Positions 7,414 through 14,800 of a stretch of 36,247 nt of DNA are shown here, one piece after another (position 1 is the stretch's first letter; each line of letters starts with the position of its first letter). This DNA is from Gemmatimonadota bacterium (GTDB lineage Bacteria > Gemmatimonadota > Gemmatimonadetes > Longimicrobiales > Gaopeijiaceae). Below the pieces are notes generated by a model. It worked only from the letters and a program-made list of their open reading frames with translations. It ran no database searches and was not told the origin of the DNA. The position numbers and the translations under genes are program-made. The stretch lies in NCBI GenBank assembly GCA_022563405.1, contig JADFNK010000019.1:1-36247 (forward strand). The letters run 5' to 3'.

Positions 7414-8576
7414 CGGGCGGGGATCTCTTCGTGGGCCTCATGTCGGGGACGTCCATCGACGGGATCGACGCCGTGCTCGTACGGATCGACGGTGATTCCA
7501 GCACGACCTTGGCCTGGAGCCTGCTCGCCTTCAGCACAACCGCGTACGATGAGGACCGCAGGAAAACGATCCTCGAGGCTCTCGAGGAGGGCACGCCGGA
7601 CACGTTATGCCGATTACACGCTTCGCTCGGCGAATGGTTCGCGTCAGCCGTTCACGACGTGTGTGAGGCCGCGGGTGTCGAGAGCCGGGAGCTCGCGGCC
7701 ATCGGTTCACACGGGCAGACCGTGTGGCACATTCCGCCGAGCGATGTTCTGGGGGGAGCCACGCTCCAGTTGGGAGACGCGGCTACGCTCGCCGAGCGTA
7801 CCGGGGCTCCGGTCATAAGCGATTTCCGGAGTCGCGACGTGGCGGCCGGCGGGCATGGGGCTCCGCTCGTTCCCTGGCTCGATCAACTCTTGTTCTCCGC
7901 CGTGGACCGCCGGCGCGCGATCCAGAACCTGGGCGGGATGGCCAACGTGACTTGGTTGCCGCCAACGGGTTCTCCTGAGCCGGTGATCGCGTTCGACACG
8001 GGGCCGGGTGTGGTGTTGATCGACGGGGCCGTGCGGCGTGCCAGCGACGGTGCTCTGCCGTACGATCGGGATGGGGTGATGGCGCTCCGGGGGCAAGTGG
8101 ACGAATCGCTCCTCACCGAGCTCCTCGACGACGCGTACTTTCGAGCTCCACCGCCCAAGTCGACGGGCCGGGAACACTTCGGAAGGGTACTCCTGGATCG
8201 GGTGGCGGAGGGCTTGAACCCCGGCACGGACGAAGAGGCCTGGTGTGATCTGGTGGCGACGCTCACGGCGTTCACGGCGCGCTCGATCGCGGAGGCTTAC
8301 CGGTCCTGGGTGCTTCCCAGAGGTCTCGATGAAATCTTCCTGGTGGGGGGTGGCACGAACAACCCGGCGTTGGTCCAGGCCATCACACGGGAGCTGGCTC
8401 CCGTGCCGGTGAGGGACGGTGGGGACCTCGGGGTCGATCCCGACGCTCGTGAGGCGCTCGCGTTCGCGTTCCTGGCGTGGGCGCACCTTCACCAGATCAC
8501 CGGTAACATTCCGTCGGTTACGGGCGCCGAGGCCCCCCGAGTTCTGGGGTCCCTGACACCCGGGGCGCAAGCATGA
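7410..8576 (+). CDS. anmK: Anhydro-N-acetylmuramic acid kinase
   Basis: AnmK opens the 1,6-anhydro ring and phosphorylates anhMurNAc to MurNAc-6-phosphate, the substrate of MurQ encoded just upstream. The 388 residues show the nucleotide-binding GLMSGTSIDGID (9-20), GSHGQTVWH (99-107), GGHGAPLVPW (148-156), NLGGMANVT (173-181) and FDTGPG with Asp196 as the expected catalytic base. A glycine-rich VGGGTNNP lies near the C-terminus. The GTG start at 7410 overlaps the murQ stop by 4 nt. The two genes make a compact recycling module. No muropeptide permease or GlcNAc-6-P deacetylase is in the window. Confidence 0.95.
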   Translation: MTGGDLFVGLMSGTSIDGIDAVLVRIDGDSSTTLAWSLLAFSTTAYDEDRRKTILEALEEGTPDTLCRLHASLGEWFASAVHDVCEAAGVESRELAAIGSHGQTVWHIPPSDVLGGATLQLGDAATLAERTGAPVISDFRSRDVAAGGHGAPLVPWLDQLLFSAVDRRRAIQNLGGMANVTWLPPTGSPEPVIAFDTGPGVVLIDGAVRRASDGALPYDRDGVMALRGQVDESLLTELLDDAYFRAPPPKSTGREHFGRVLLDRVAEGLNPGTDEEAWCDLVATLTAFTARSIAEAYRSWVLPRGLDEIFLVGGGTNNPALVQAITRELAPVPVRDGGDLGVDPDAREALAFAFLAWAHLHQITGNIPSVTGAEAPRVLGSLTPGAQA

Positions 8577-10300
8577 CACGCCGTGGCCGAAGCATGATCC
8601 CGACAGCCGAAGAGGAAGAGACCAAGAGCCTGATTCACCGGGCGGCGATTCACCCGGCGGCGATTCTCGCGGTGGTAGCTCTGGTCCACCTGGCTATCGC
8701 GCTTCCGGCTCTGAATCCCGCCCCCCACAACGGCGGCGACAATGCCGGTTACCTGTCTCTCGCCTATTCGTTGACCACCGGTGAGGGGTACGTCGAGGCT
8801 TGGGATCCGGCCTTGGCGCCGCACACGAAGTACCCGCCGCTCTACCCGGCGCTGCTCGCCGGGGCTATGGGGCTCGGCGCCGAGGCTTGGATCACTTTCA
8901 AGCTCCTGTCCCTGTTGCTGGTGACGGTCAGCGTGACGATCTGTTTCGCTTGGGTGCGCGACCGACACGGCGTGGGTTTGGCGACGGCTGTATCGCTGGT
9001 CCTCGCTTTCTCACCGGCGCTGCTTTGGTCCACCAATTGGATTCTGTCGGATCCGCTCTTCTTGGCGCTGACGCTCGCGTGTCTCTGGAGTTTCCACAAA
9101 TCGGAGCACGGGACGGTGCCCTCGCGGTGGATCTTGGCCGGCTGCGCGTTGGCGATCCTCTCCACCTTCACCCGGACGGCTGGGTTGCCCCTGGTCCTGG
9201 CGGTCGGGGCGGCACTCGGTCTCGCGCGGCATTGGCGGGCGCTGGCTGGGTTCGTGGTCGCGTTTGTGGCCCCCAACCTGCTTTGGTGGCTCCGGTCGCG
9301 GGCGGGGGGTGAGGCCCAGTACGTCTCGGAGTTCTGGATGATCGATCCCTACCAACCCGATCTCGGCCGAGCCGGAATCGGAGACCTTGCGGCTCGTGTG
9401 CTCGAAAACCTCCAGGGTTACGTCCTCGTACACATCCCGGCTGGATTGTCCCCGTGGTCGGGCGGCGCGCTCACGGCCTTGGGTGTGGTGCTGATGGCCG
9501 CTGCTTTGGCCGGGTGGGTCGCTCGGATCGGGGTCCGGTGGACCGTCGTTGAACTGTTCACTCCTTTGTACTTCGGGCTGATCTTGCTCTGGCCTGCCGT
9601 TTGGTCGGGGGACCGATTCGCACTGCCTCTTTATCCGCTGATGCTCTTCTACGCTGGTGAAGCGTTGGTCCGGGGAGCGAAGCGTATAGATGCGCGCTTG
9701 CCGCTGGTCGCGGGGGTGATCGCGGTCGCCGCGTTGCTGGTGCCCTCCATGCAGAGTTGGAGGCAGGCTGTGAGCGGGGCCAGCACCTGCCGGGAGTTGG
9801 TCCGCCAAGGAGGCCCTTTCGCGTGTTACAGCGAAGGGTTTCAGCAGTTCGTCTCAGCGGCGCGTTGGGTCGGTGAAAACGTGCCGGACGGGTCGGCGGT
9901 ATTCAGCCGAAAGCCCCGCATCTTCTATACACTTTCGGGCGTGCGGAGCCGGACGTACCCGCTGAGTGCCGATCCGGAGCGCTTCTTCCGTGAGGCCCGT
10001 GAGCTCGGGATCTCCTACGTCGTGCTCGATCAGGTGGATCGTTTGGGCGGGGCGTACGTGGGAGCGGTGGTCCGGGATCGTCCATGGGCGTTCTGCGGGC
10101 TCATCGGGGTGGGCGAAGGAGCTGTCCGGACCCAGATCCTTGGGATCGTCGACGGTGCGGTGGATCCGGGGGATGGGGTCAGCACAGGGTCGACCATAAG
10201 GCTGGTGCCCTGCGCCGAAGGGATGGTACGTCCGGATCCCAGGTCTCTCCCCCCCTATTCGGCGACGCGGCTTCCTCTGCTGGCCCTTCCCCCTCCGTAG
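8573..10300 (+). CDS. GT-C fold integral-membrane glycosyltransferase
   Basis: A 575-residue polytopic membrane protein with many hydrophobic segments, the first near residues 28-48. The first periplasmic loop carries GGDNAGY (Asp56) and KYPPLYP (86-92), the pattern seen in PMT/ArnT-like GT-C enzymes, which use polyprenyl-phosphate sugars and a loop Asp. A soluble C-terminal part of roughly 170 residues (from about 395) follows the last membrane segments. ATG 8573 overlaps the anmK stop (ATGA), so it belongs to the murQ-anmK unit; an ATG at 8594 is possible. Acceptor and sugar cannot be read. A second protein of the same general type lies at 19028-20710. Its last 46 nt overlap the convergent gene at 10255. 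Confidence 0.8.
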   Translation: MTRRGRSMIPTAEEEETKSLIHRAAIHPAAILAVVALVHLAIALPALNPAPHNGGDNAGYLSLAYSLTTGEGYVEAWDPALAPHTKYPPLYPALLAGAMGLGAEAWITFKLLSLLLVTVSVTICFAWVRDRHGVGLATAVSLVLAFSPALLWSTNWILSDPLFLALTLACLWSFHKSEHGTVPSRWILAGCALAILSTFTRTAGLPLVLAVGAALGLARHWRALAGFVVAFVAPNLLWWLRSRAGGEAQYVSEFWMIDPYQPDLGRAGIGDLAARVLENLQGYVLVHIPAGLSPWSGGALTALGVVLMAAALAGWVARIGVRWTVVELFTPLYFGLILLWPAVWSGDRFALPLYPLMLFYAGEALVRGAKRIDARLPLVAGVIAVAALLVPSMQSWRQAVSGASTCRELVRQGGPFACYSEGFQQFVSAARWVGENVPDGSAVFSRKPRIFYTLSGVRSRTYPLSADPERFFREARELGISYVVLDQVDRLGGAYVGAVVRDRPWAFCGLIGVGEGAVRTQILGIVDGAVDPGDGVSTGSTIRLVPCAEGMVRPDPRSLPPYSATRLPLLALPPP

Positions 10301-10986
10301 AGAAGGCCGAGCGCGACCCCGAAAAGGACGTGGTGGGTTATGGACTCGGTCCCGGACCTGGCCCCAGCAGCACTCGGACCCAGGAGCGCCGCCACGATCG
10401 GCATGGTCCGGTTGGGGCTGGAGGCACCGAGGATGCCGTCCAGCCCGCCGAATGGGGATGTCACGTACTCCATGACGCCGAACGTCGCCCCCCGAAGGAG
10501 TGGCGATCCCGGGAGCCGGGGTTCGAGAACCGCACCATAGAGCATGCCCCGCGCCGCTCCCGTGAGAAGTTCTGCGGTCGGGTCGGGCGGGCTCCCTTCA
10601 CCTTCCCGCGTCCCATTTTTTCCATTCCGAAACAGGCTGAGCGCCAGCGCGGCACCGGCCCCCGCCAAGGCGGCGCGCGTCAGGCGTAACGTTCCGGGCC
10701 GCTGTCCGACCACCATGGAGAACAGCCGGTCACCGAGAATACCCGTGCCGGTCGCGATGAGTTGATCCACGGTCGACGAGACTGGCCTGCGTCCAGGGTC
10801 CGCTGCTTCGCCCCGTCCGTTCCTGGCGGACCGTGCCTCGCTGGTGGACCGGCCTTTTCTTGCGCGTGGGGTTTTCTTGGCGGATCGGGCTTCCCGGGCT
10901 GACGAGGCTCCATGGCGTGCCGATTCGAGCGCGTAACCCAGCTGATACCAGATGCTTTTGGACGGTTCGGGCATGCCCTCGATCAC
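10255..10986 (-). CDS. Hypothetical membrane protein with Gly/Ala-rich segments
   Basis: I do not recognise this family. The 243-residue product has a short amphipathic start (SIWYQLGYALESAR), then about 50 residues very rich in Arg, Ser and Ala (about 18-68). Several Gly/Ala-rich hydrophobic stretches follow, such as LTRAALAGAGAALALSLF and a C-terminal HHVLFGVALGLLYGG. The repeated hxxGhxxGhhYG pattern resembles small inner-membrane proteins with paired helices, but that is only a pattern match. The start is GTG 10986 or ATG 10974; neither has a clear ribosome binding site. It overlaps the 3' end of the GT-C gene by 46 nt in convergent orientation. The coding call rests on length, codon pattern and the membrane profile. 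Confidence 0.6.
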   Translation of the reverse strand: MIEGMPEPSKSIWYQLGYALESARHGASSAREARSAKKTPRARKGRSTSEARSARNGRGEAADPGRRPVSSTVDQLIATGTGILGDRLFSMVVGQRPGTLRLTRAALAGAGAALALSLFRNGKNGTREGEGSPPDPTAELLTGAARGMLYGAVLEPRLPGSPLLRGATFGVMEYVTSPFGGLDGILGASSPNRTMPIVAALLGPSAAGARSGTESITHHVLFGVALGLLYGGGRASRGSRVAE

Positions 10987-11084
10987 TCGGAACTCTGATG
11001 GGAAGGTCCAACGCTTCCAAGGGTGAGCACGATGCGCCCGTTTGACAAGGTCGTGAGGGAAGGCGCCTTCGGGGAAGGTGTCTT
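10987..11084. other. Short intergenic gap with a 12-bp palindrome
   Basis: Between the two minus-strand membrane genes lies GAAGGCGCCTTC (11059-11070), a perfect palindrome that could end transcription of the upstream gene or bind a protein. No uridine run follows. Nothing else is recognisable. Confidence 0.35.
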
Positions 11085-11537
11085 CTAAGGAAGCTGTTTC
11101 GCGGTATCGAGCCCGACGTCGGCCTCCCCGCCACGTGCATCCGTGTCCGATGCTTTCGCTTCGTCGTTCTTGTCGCTGGCGGCGACTTCGCCCATGCGTC
11201 TCACGGAAGCGTGCATCTGTTCCAGAGCGTCTCGAAAACGCCTCTCGTATTCGGCGTTTCCGTCACCTTCCTTCTTCGCGACGGCGGCTGCGTTGAGCTC
11301 ACGGATCAGGGTAACAAAATGCTCCCCTTCTTCACGTAGGCGAAGGAAGCGGCGCTCGTCGGGTAGGATTCGGCTCGCGAGCCCCCAGACCCCTGCCTCG
11401 AGAATCAGGATGCCCAGCAGCACGAGGAGCACTTGTAGCTGCAGGCTATCCGACCCGAAGAGGACGGCCAAGAAAATGATCCCCATCCCGGCGACGGGGA
11501 GCGCGATCTCGAGGATGCGGCGGATTGTTCTTTTCAA
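11085..11537 (-). CDS. Small two-helix membrane protein with cytoplasmic coiled-coil tail
   Basis: The family is not recognised. The 150 residues begin with a basic stretch (KRTIRR). Two hydrophobic helices follow, about 10-27 and 33-54. A charged region (about 60-120) rich in Arg, Glu and Leu has coiled-coil character and leads to an acidic, low-complexity C-terminus. By the positive-inside rule both ends are probably cytoplasmic. The start is TTG 11537, supported by GGAAGG 6 nt upstream on the minus strand. It is divergent from nrdJ and 98 bp upstream of the other hypothetical membrane gene, with which it may be co-transcribed. No function is claimed. Confidence 0.65.
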   Translation of the reverse strand: MKRTIRRILEIALPVAGMGIIFLAVLFGSDSLQLQVLLVLLGILILEAGVWGLASRILPDERRFLRLREEGEHFVTLIRELNAAAVAKKEGDGNAEYERRFRDALEQMHASVRRMGEVAASDKNDEAKASDTDARGGEADVGLDTAKQLP

Positions 11538-11741
11538 GGGTCGCCTTCCGATGAGGGCTGCCAGGCCTGGAATCCTGAACGTCGGGCTCTACCCGAATCG
11601 TACCCGTGGGGATGTCGGTTGTACAGCAGATTTTTCTCGAAAGGGCACTGTTCTGGCGCATGATGTTCGCGTGATCTCTGGTCCTGGCGCGGGCAATCCT
11701 GGCGTTCTGATCAGACCCGTTGTACTCCTTGAACAGGCCTA

Positions 11742-11770
11742 TTGACCACAAGATGTAGTGGGCGTAGGTT
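11742..11770 (+). promoter_or_regulatory. Candidate sigma-70-type promoter of nrdJ
   Basis: TTGACC (11742-11747) and TAGGTT (11765-11770) are separated by 17 bp. The first matches 5 of 6 bases of the -35 consensus; the -10 match is moderate. The first NrdR-like box fills the spacer, which is the expected position for a repressor site. Confidence 0.45.
11746..11761 (+). promoter_or_regulatory. NrdR-box-like site 1
   Basis: CCACAAGATGTAGTGG agrees with the published NrdR consensus (acaCwAtATaTwGtgt) at 12 of 16 positions by my hand count. It overlaps the candidate promoter. NrdR is the ATP/dATP-sensing repressor of ribonucleotide reductase genes, which fits the gene downstream. Confidence 0.65.
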
Positions 11771-11776
11771 GCACGG

Positions 11777-11792
11777 CCGCAATATTTTGTAT
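11777..11792 (+). promoter_or_regulatory. NrdR-box-like site 2
   Basis: CCGCAATATTTTGTAT also agrees with the NrdR consensus at 12 of 16 positions by hand count. It begins exactly 31 bp after site 1, about three helical turns, which is the usual spacing of paired NrdR boxes. The spacing makes both calls stronger than either alone. Confidence 0.65.
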
Positions 11793-11858
11793 GCCTCAGG
11801 CCATTTTCCACAAAGGAAGTGCACTGGCGAGGCGGGTTTCGTCGGTTTTCAACATTCC

Positions 11859-11881
11859 GAGGCGGAGATTTCCACCGCCTC
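11859..11881 (+). promoter_or_regulatory. Leader hairpin upstream of nrdJ
   Basis: GAGGCGG (11859-11865) and CCGCCTC (11875-11881) form a perfect 7-bp stem with a 9-nt loop, ending 15 nt before the ribosome binding site. An identical GAGGCGG at 11829-11835 could pair with the same 3' arm instead, so two mutually exclusive folds exist. Confidence 0.4.
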
Positions 11882-11907
11882 TCCACAGTTTCGTCCGGAG
11901 CGCACGT

Positions 11908-14457
11908 ATGAAGCGGGAGGCCCGACGCGCTGAGCGTCCAAATTTCGAGGAGCCCCTACCAGAAGATCTTCCGAAGGCGAATTTCTCTGAAAATGCCCGG
12001 ATCGTTCTGGGCAAGCGATATCTGAAGAAGGGAGCTGACGGAACGCCTATCGAGGAGCCGGAGGCCATGTTCTGGCGTGTGGCCAAGGTCATCGCAAGTA
12101 CCGACCTGGACTACGGGGCCTCGGAGGCAGCCGTGGAAGAGTTGGCCCGCCAGTTCTACGATCTCATGACTACCGGGAAATTCGAGCCGAACTCTCCGAC
12201 GTTGATGAACGCCGGCCGTCCTCTGGGACAGCTTTCAGCCTGCTTCGTTCTGCCGGTGGACGACACTCTCTCCAACGGAAAGAGCGGCATTTACGATACG
12301 CTCATGGCCATGGCGCTCGTTCATCAATCGGGCGGTGGAACAGGCTTCTCCTTTTCTCGACTGCGGTCGAGCGGTGCACGGGTCAAATCGACCACGGGTG
12401 TGGCGTCCGGGCCCGTCTCGTTCATGACGCTGTACGACGCGAGCACGGAAGTCGTGAAACAGGGCGGGACGCGGCGGGGGGCGAATATGGGGATCCTCAG
12501 GGTGGATCATCCCGACATCCGTTCGTTCATCCTCTGCAAGGACGACACCTCCCAGATCACGAATTTCAACATTTCCGTGGCCTTGACCGATGTGTTCATG
12601 GAGGCGGTCGAGGCGGGCGAGAGCTACGACCTGGTGGACCCCACGACCGACGACGTAGTCGGCCAAGACGACGCCCGTGAGATCTTCGACATGATTATTC
12701 ACGGCGCGTGGAAGACCGGCGAGCCGGGGACGTTTTTCATCGACCGGGCCAACAGATTCAACCCGGTGCCCAAGCTCGGTTCCTACGAGGCCACGAATCC
12801 GTGCGGTGAGCAACCGCTGCTACCCTACGACGTGTGCAACTTGGGCAGCGTGAATCTCGCGAAATTCGTCAAAGAGGGTCATGTGCCGGGTGATGATCCG
12901 GCCGATGGCGTGGACTGGGACGCGCTCAGCCAGACGGTTCATCTGTCCACGCACTTCCTCGACAACGTCATCGACGCCAACCGGTATCCTCTGCAAGCGA
13001 TTACCGATTTGGCTCAGACCATTCGCCGGATCGGCCTGGGAGTCATGGGTTGGGCGGACATGCTCATCGGGCTCGGGATCCCCTACGACAGCCCCGAAGG
13101 GGTCGAGATGGGCCGGAAGGTGATGGGATTCCTGAACCAAGAGTCCCGTAATGCGTCGGAGAAGCTCGCCGAGAGCCGTGAGCCCTTCCCGGCCTGGGAG
13201 GAGTCCATTTGGGGGCCGGACGATCGTTGTGCCCGGGACTCTGACGGACAACGTATTCGCCCGATGCTCAAGCTCCGGAATTGCAACCTCACAACGGTGG
13301 CGCCGACCGGCACGATTTCGATCTTCGCTGGGTGTTCTGGAGGTATCGAGCCGATCTTCGCCGTCGCGTTCATGCGCAATCAGGCCGGTTCGATGATGCC
13401 GGATGTGAACCCTGCCTTCGTGGCTCGTGCTCAGGAGGAGGGTTGGTACTCGGAAGACCTCATAGCCCGCATCGCAGAGCAGGGTCACATCCACTTTCCG
13501 GAGGTTCCGGAGGAGGTACAGGCCGTCTTCAAGACCGCTCACGACATTTCCCCTGAGTGGCACGTGCGCATGCAGGCGGGGTTCCAGGAACACACCGATT
13601 CCGCCATCTCTAAGACCACCAACTTTCCGACGCAGGCCACCGAGGACGACGTCCGGAAGATCTATCAACTCGCGTACGAGCTCGACTGCAAGGGTGTCAC
13701 GGTGTACCGCGACGGGTCGAGGTCCGGACAAGTGTTCTCGACTGGAAAGACCGGTAAGGATCCACAGGAGTCCGCCGAAGACCAGCAGGAGTCGAGCGGT
13801 GACGTGGCGGCTCTCGAACAGATGCTCGCGGATGCGCGGGAATCTCTACATGAGCTCCGGATGGAACTCGACCAGGTCTACCGCGAACGGGACGATCGGG
13901 ATCAGACCGCTGCCGCGGCTCGCCACAAGCGTCAACGCCCCTCCATGCTCCGGGGCCGCACGCTCAAGATGAACTCACCTCTGGGCGATCTTTATGTCAC
14001 CATCAACGAGGATGAGAGCGGCCACCCGTTTGAGGTGTTCTGTACGCTCGGGAAGGCGGGTGGAGCAGCGACGGCGGATGCCGAGGCGGTCGGGCGGCTC
14101 ATCTCTCTCGCCCTCCGTTCCGGAATCCCGGTTTCAGCCGTCAAAGACCAACTTCGGGGGGTCTCGTCGGATCGCGCCGTAGGAGTGGGCCCGAGCAAAG
14201 TGCTCTCTTTACCTGATGCAATCGGCCAGGCGATCGAGCGGTACATGGCGGAGAAGGAAGGTGTGCAGGAGACACTTCCGCTGGGTGTTGCCGTCGACGC
14301 GGGTGGAGCTCAAGGTGGGACCCAGTCACAGGTCTCTGTGGATTCTGGGTATCAGGCGAATTTCTTGGGCAGCTGCCCGGAATGCAGCGCCGGCCAACTC
14401 TCGTTCGAGGAGGGTTGCGTGAAATGCCACATCTGTGGATACAGCCAGTGCGGATGA
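11908..14457 (+). CDS. nrdJ: Adenosylcobalamin-dependent (class II) ribonucleoside-diphosphate reductase
   Basis: The 849-residue enzyme makes deoxyribonucleotides with a B12-generated thiyl radical and needs no oxygen. Visible residues are Cys112 (SACF) and Cys459 (RNCNL) as the redox pair, and NPCGE (297-301) with thiyl Cys299 and Glu301. APTGTISIFAGCSGG follows. Next come a charged coiled-coil linker (about 635-680) and a TSCPD-type domain (about 690-775) with YVTINEDESGHPFEVF. The tail carries a CPEC...CVKCHICGYSQCG cluster, typical of the C-terminal Cys-rich end that re-reduces the active site. ATG 11908 is chosen for GGAG 7 nt upstream and the family N-terminus; the in-frame GTG at 11758 overlaps the promoter region. 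It is monocistronic, with its own promoter and terminator. Confidence 0.95.
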   Translation: MKREARRAERPNFEEPLPEDLPKANFSENARIVLGKRYLKKGADGTPIEEPEAMFWRVAKVIASTDLDYGASEAAVEELARQFYDLMTTGKFEPNSPTLMNAGRPLGQLSACFVLPVDDTLSNGKSGIYDTLMAMALVHQSGGGTGFSFSRLRSSGARVKSTTGVASGPVSFMTLYDASTEVVKQGGTRRGANMGILRVDHPDIRSFILCKDDTSQITNFNISVALTDVFMEAVEAGESYDLVDPTTDDVVGQDDAREIFDMIIHGAWKTGEPGTFFIDRANRFNPVPKLGSYEATNPCGEQPLLPYDVCNLGSVNLAKFVKEGHVPGDDPADGVDWDALSQTVHLSTHFLDNVIDANRYPLQAITDLAQTIRRIGLGVMGWADMLIGLGIPYDSPEGVEMGRKVMGFLNQESRNASEKLAESREPFPAWEESIWGPDDRCARDSDGQRIRPMLKLRNCNLTTVAPTGTISIFAGCSGGIEPIFAVAFMRNQAGSMMPDVNPAFVARAQEEGWYSEDLIARIAEQGHIHFPEVPEEVQAVFKTAHDISPEWHVRMQAGFQEHTDSAISKTTNFPTQATEDDVRKIYQLAYELDCKGVTVYRDGSRSGQVFSTGKTGKDPQESAEDQQESSGDVAALEQMLADARESLHELRMELDQVYRERDDRDQTAAAARHKRQRPSMLRGRTLKMNSPLGDLYVTINEDESGHPFEVFCTLGKAGGAATADAEAVGRLISLALRSGIPVSAVKDQLRGVSSDRAVGVGPSKVLSLPDAIGQAIERYMAEKEGVQETLPLGVAVDAGGAQGGTQSQVSVDSGYQANFLGSCPECSAGQLSFEEGCVKCHICGYSQCG

Positions 14458-14484
14458 GGGCGGTCGCCAGGATCTGCTGAACCG

Positions 14485-14506
14485 GAGTTTGGGAAGCCCC
14501 GGACTC
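14485..14506 (+). other. Hairpin preceding the nrdJ terminator
   Basis: GAGTTTGGG (14485-14493) can pair with CCCGGACTC (14498-14506) around a 4-nt loop, using two G-U pairs. It precedes the stronger hairpin at 14509 and may help stabilise the mRNA 3' end. Confidence 0.4.
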
Positions 14507-14508
14507 TC

Positions 14509-14553
14509 AACCGGGTTCGCGTCGCCTGAAGCGGCGCGGGCCCGGTTCTTTAT
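14509..14553 (+). terminator. Strong rho-independent-type terminator after nrdJ
   Basis: AACCGGG (14509-14515) pairs with CCCGGTT (14541-14547), and CGCGTCGC (14518-14525) with GCGGCGCG (14531-14538). The intervening TT/GG can form wobble pairs, giving a nearly continuous 17-bp stem with a CTGAA loop. It is followed by CTTTAT, a short uridine tract. This is the best terminator in the window. Confidence 0.7.
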
Positions 14554-14560
14554 CTCCCGC

Positions 14561-14670
14561 GGTAGATCCACGCGGGAGAACCGCTGCTAGAACCCGGCGG
14601 GAGAACCCCTGCTAGAGCCCGGCGGTAGAACCCCTGCTAGAGCCCAGCGGTAGAACTGGCGGGAAACCCG
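14561..14670 (+). repeat. Degenerate tandem repeat, locus A1 (three 25-bp units plus flanking 12-mers)
   Basis: Three 25-bp units lie end to end at 14574-14598, 14599-14623 and 14624-14648, differing at a few positions. They start GG(G/T)AGAACC and contain CTGCTAGA. They are flanked by shorter units GGTAGATCCACGC (14561-14573), GGTAGAACTGGC (14649-14660) and a degraded one to 14670. The underlying word is GG(G/T)AGAACCCGC, also found at 14736-14793 and 25162-25235. Confidence 0.85.
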
Positions 14671-14674
14671 TGGT

Positions 14675-14703
14675 TTGTGTTCGGTCAGAAGCTTGCCGAT
14701 ATT
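14675..14703 (+). promoter_or_regulatory. Candidate promoter for the AAA+/receiver-sufE unit
   Basis: TTGTGT (14675-14680) and GATATT (14698-14703) are 17 bp apart, followed by AT-rich sequence that stands out from its GC-rich surroundings. It lies between the two repeat blocks A1 and A2. Both hexamers are imperfect. Confidence 0.35.
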
Positions 14704-14735
14704 TTAAATCAGTGATGGTGGGTCAAAAAGGGTCT

Positions 14736-14793
14736 GGTAGAAACCCGCGGGAGAACCTGCGGTAAAAGCCAGCGGTAGAACCCGCGGTTGGAG
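14736..14793 (+). repeat. Degenerate 12-13-bp tandem repeat, locus A2, ending in the ribosome binding site
   Basis: Units read GGTAGAAACCCGC, GGGAGAACCTGC, GGTAAAAGCCAGC, GGTAGAACCCGC and a final GGTTGGAG. The last partial unit contains GGAG (14790-14793), which sits 7 nt before the GTG start at 14801. A unit junction such as GCGGG-AGAA-CCCGC can fold into a 5-bp hairpin. Confidence 0.85.
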
Positions 14794-14800
14794 ATTTGAC

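Larger units (their letters stand above)
11538..11907. promoter_or_regulatory. Divergent intergenic region and nrdJ leader
   Basis: This 370-bp gap contains the nrdJ promoter, two NrdR-like boxes and a leader hairpin, each listed separately. The part from 11561 to 11740 has no recognisable gene or RNA. I looked for the conserved core of a cobalamin riboswitch, because the downstream enzyme uses B12, and did not see one. Confidence 0.5.

Noticed and set aside
11538-11907. Cobalamin riboswitch upstream of nrdJ
   Set aside because: The conserved core words of the B12 element were not found; NrdR-like boxes explain regulation better.
11758-11907. N-terminal extension of NrdJ from GTG 11758
   Set aside because: It overlaps the promoter and second NrdR-like box, lacks family similarity, and ATG 11908 has a good ribosome binding site.
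14561-14793. CRISPR array
   Set aside because: The 25-bp and 12-bp units are directly contiguous with no unique spacers and vary in sequence; no cas genes are nearby.
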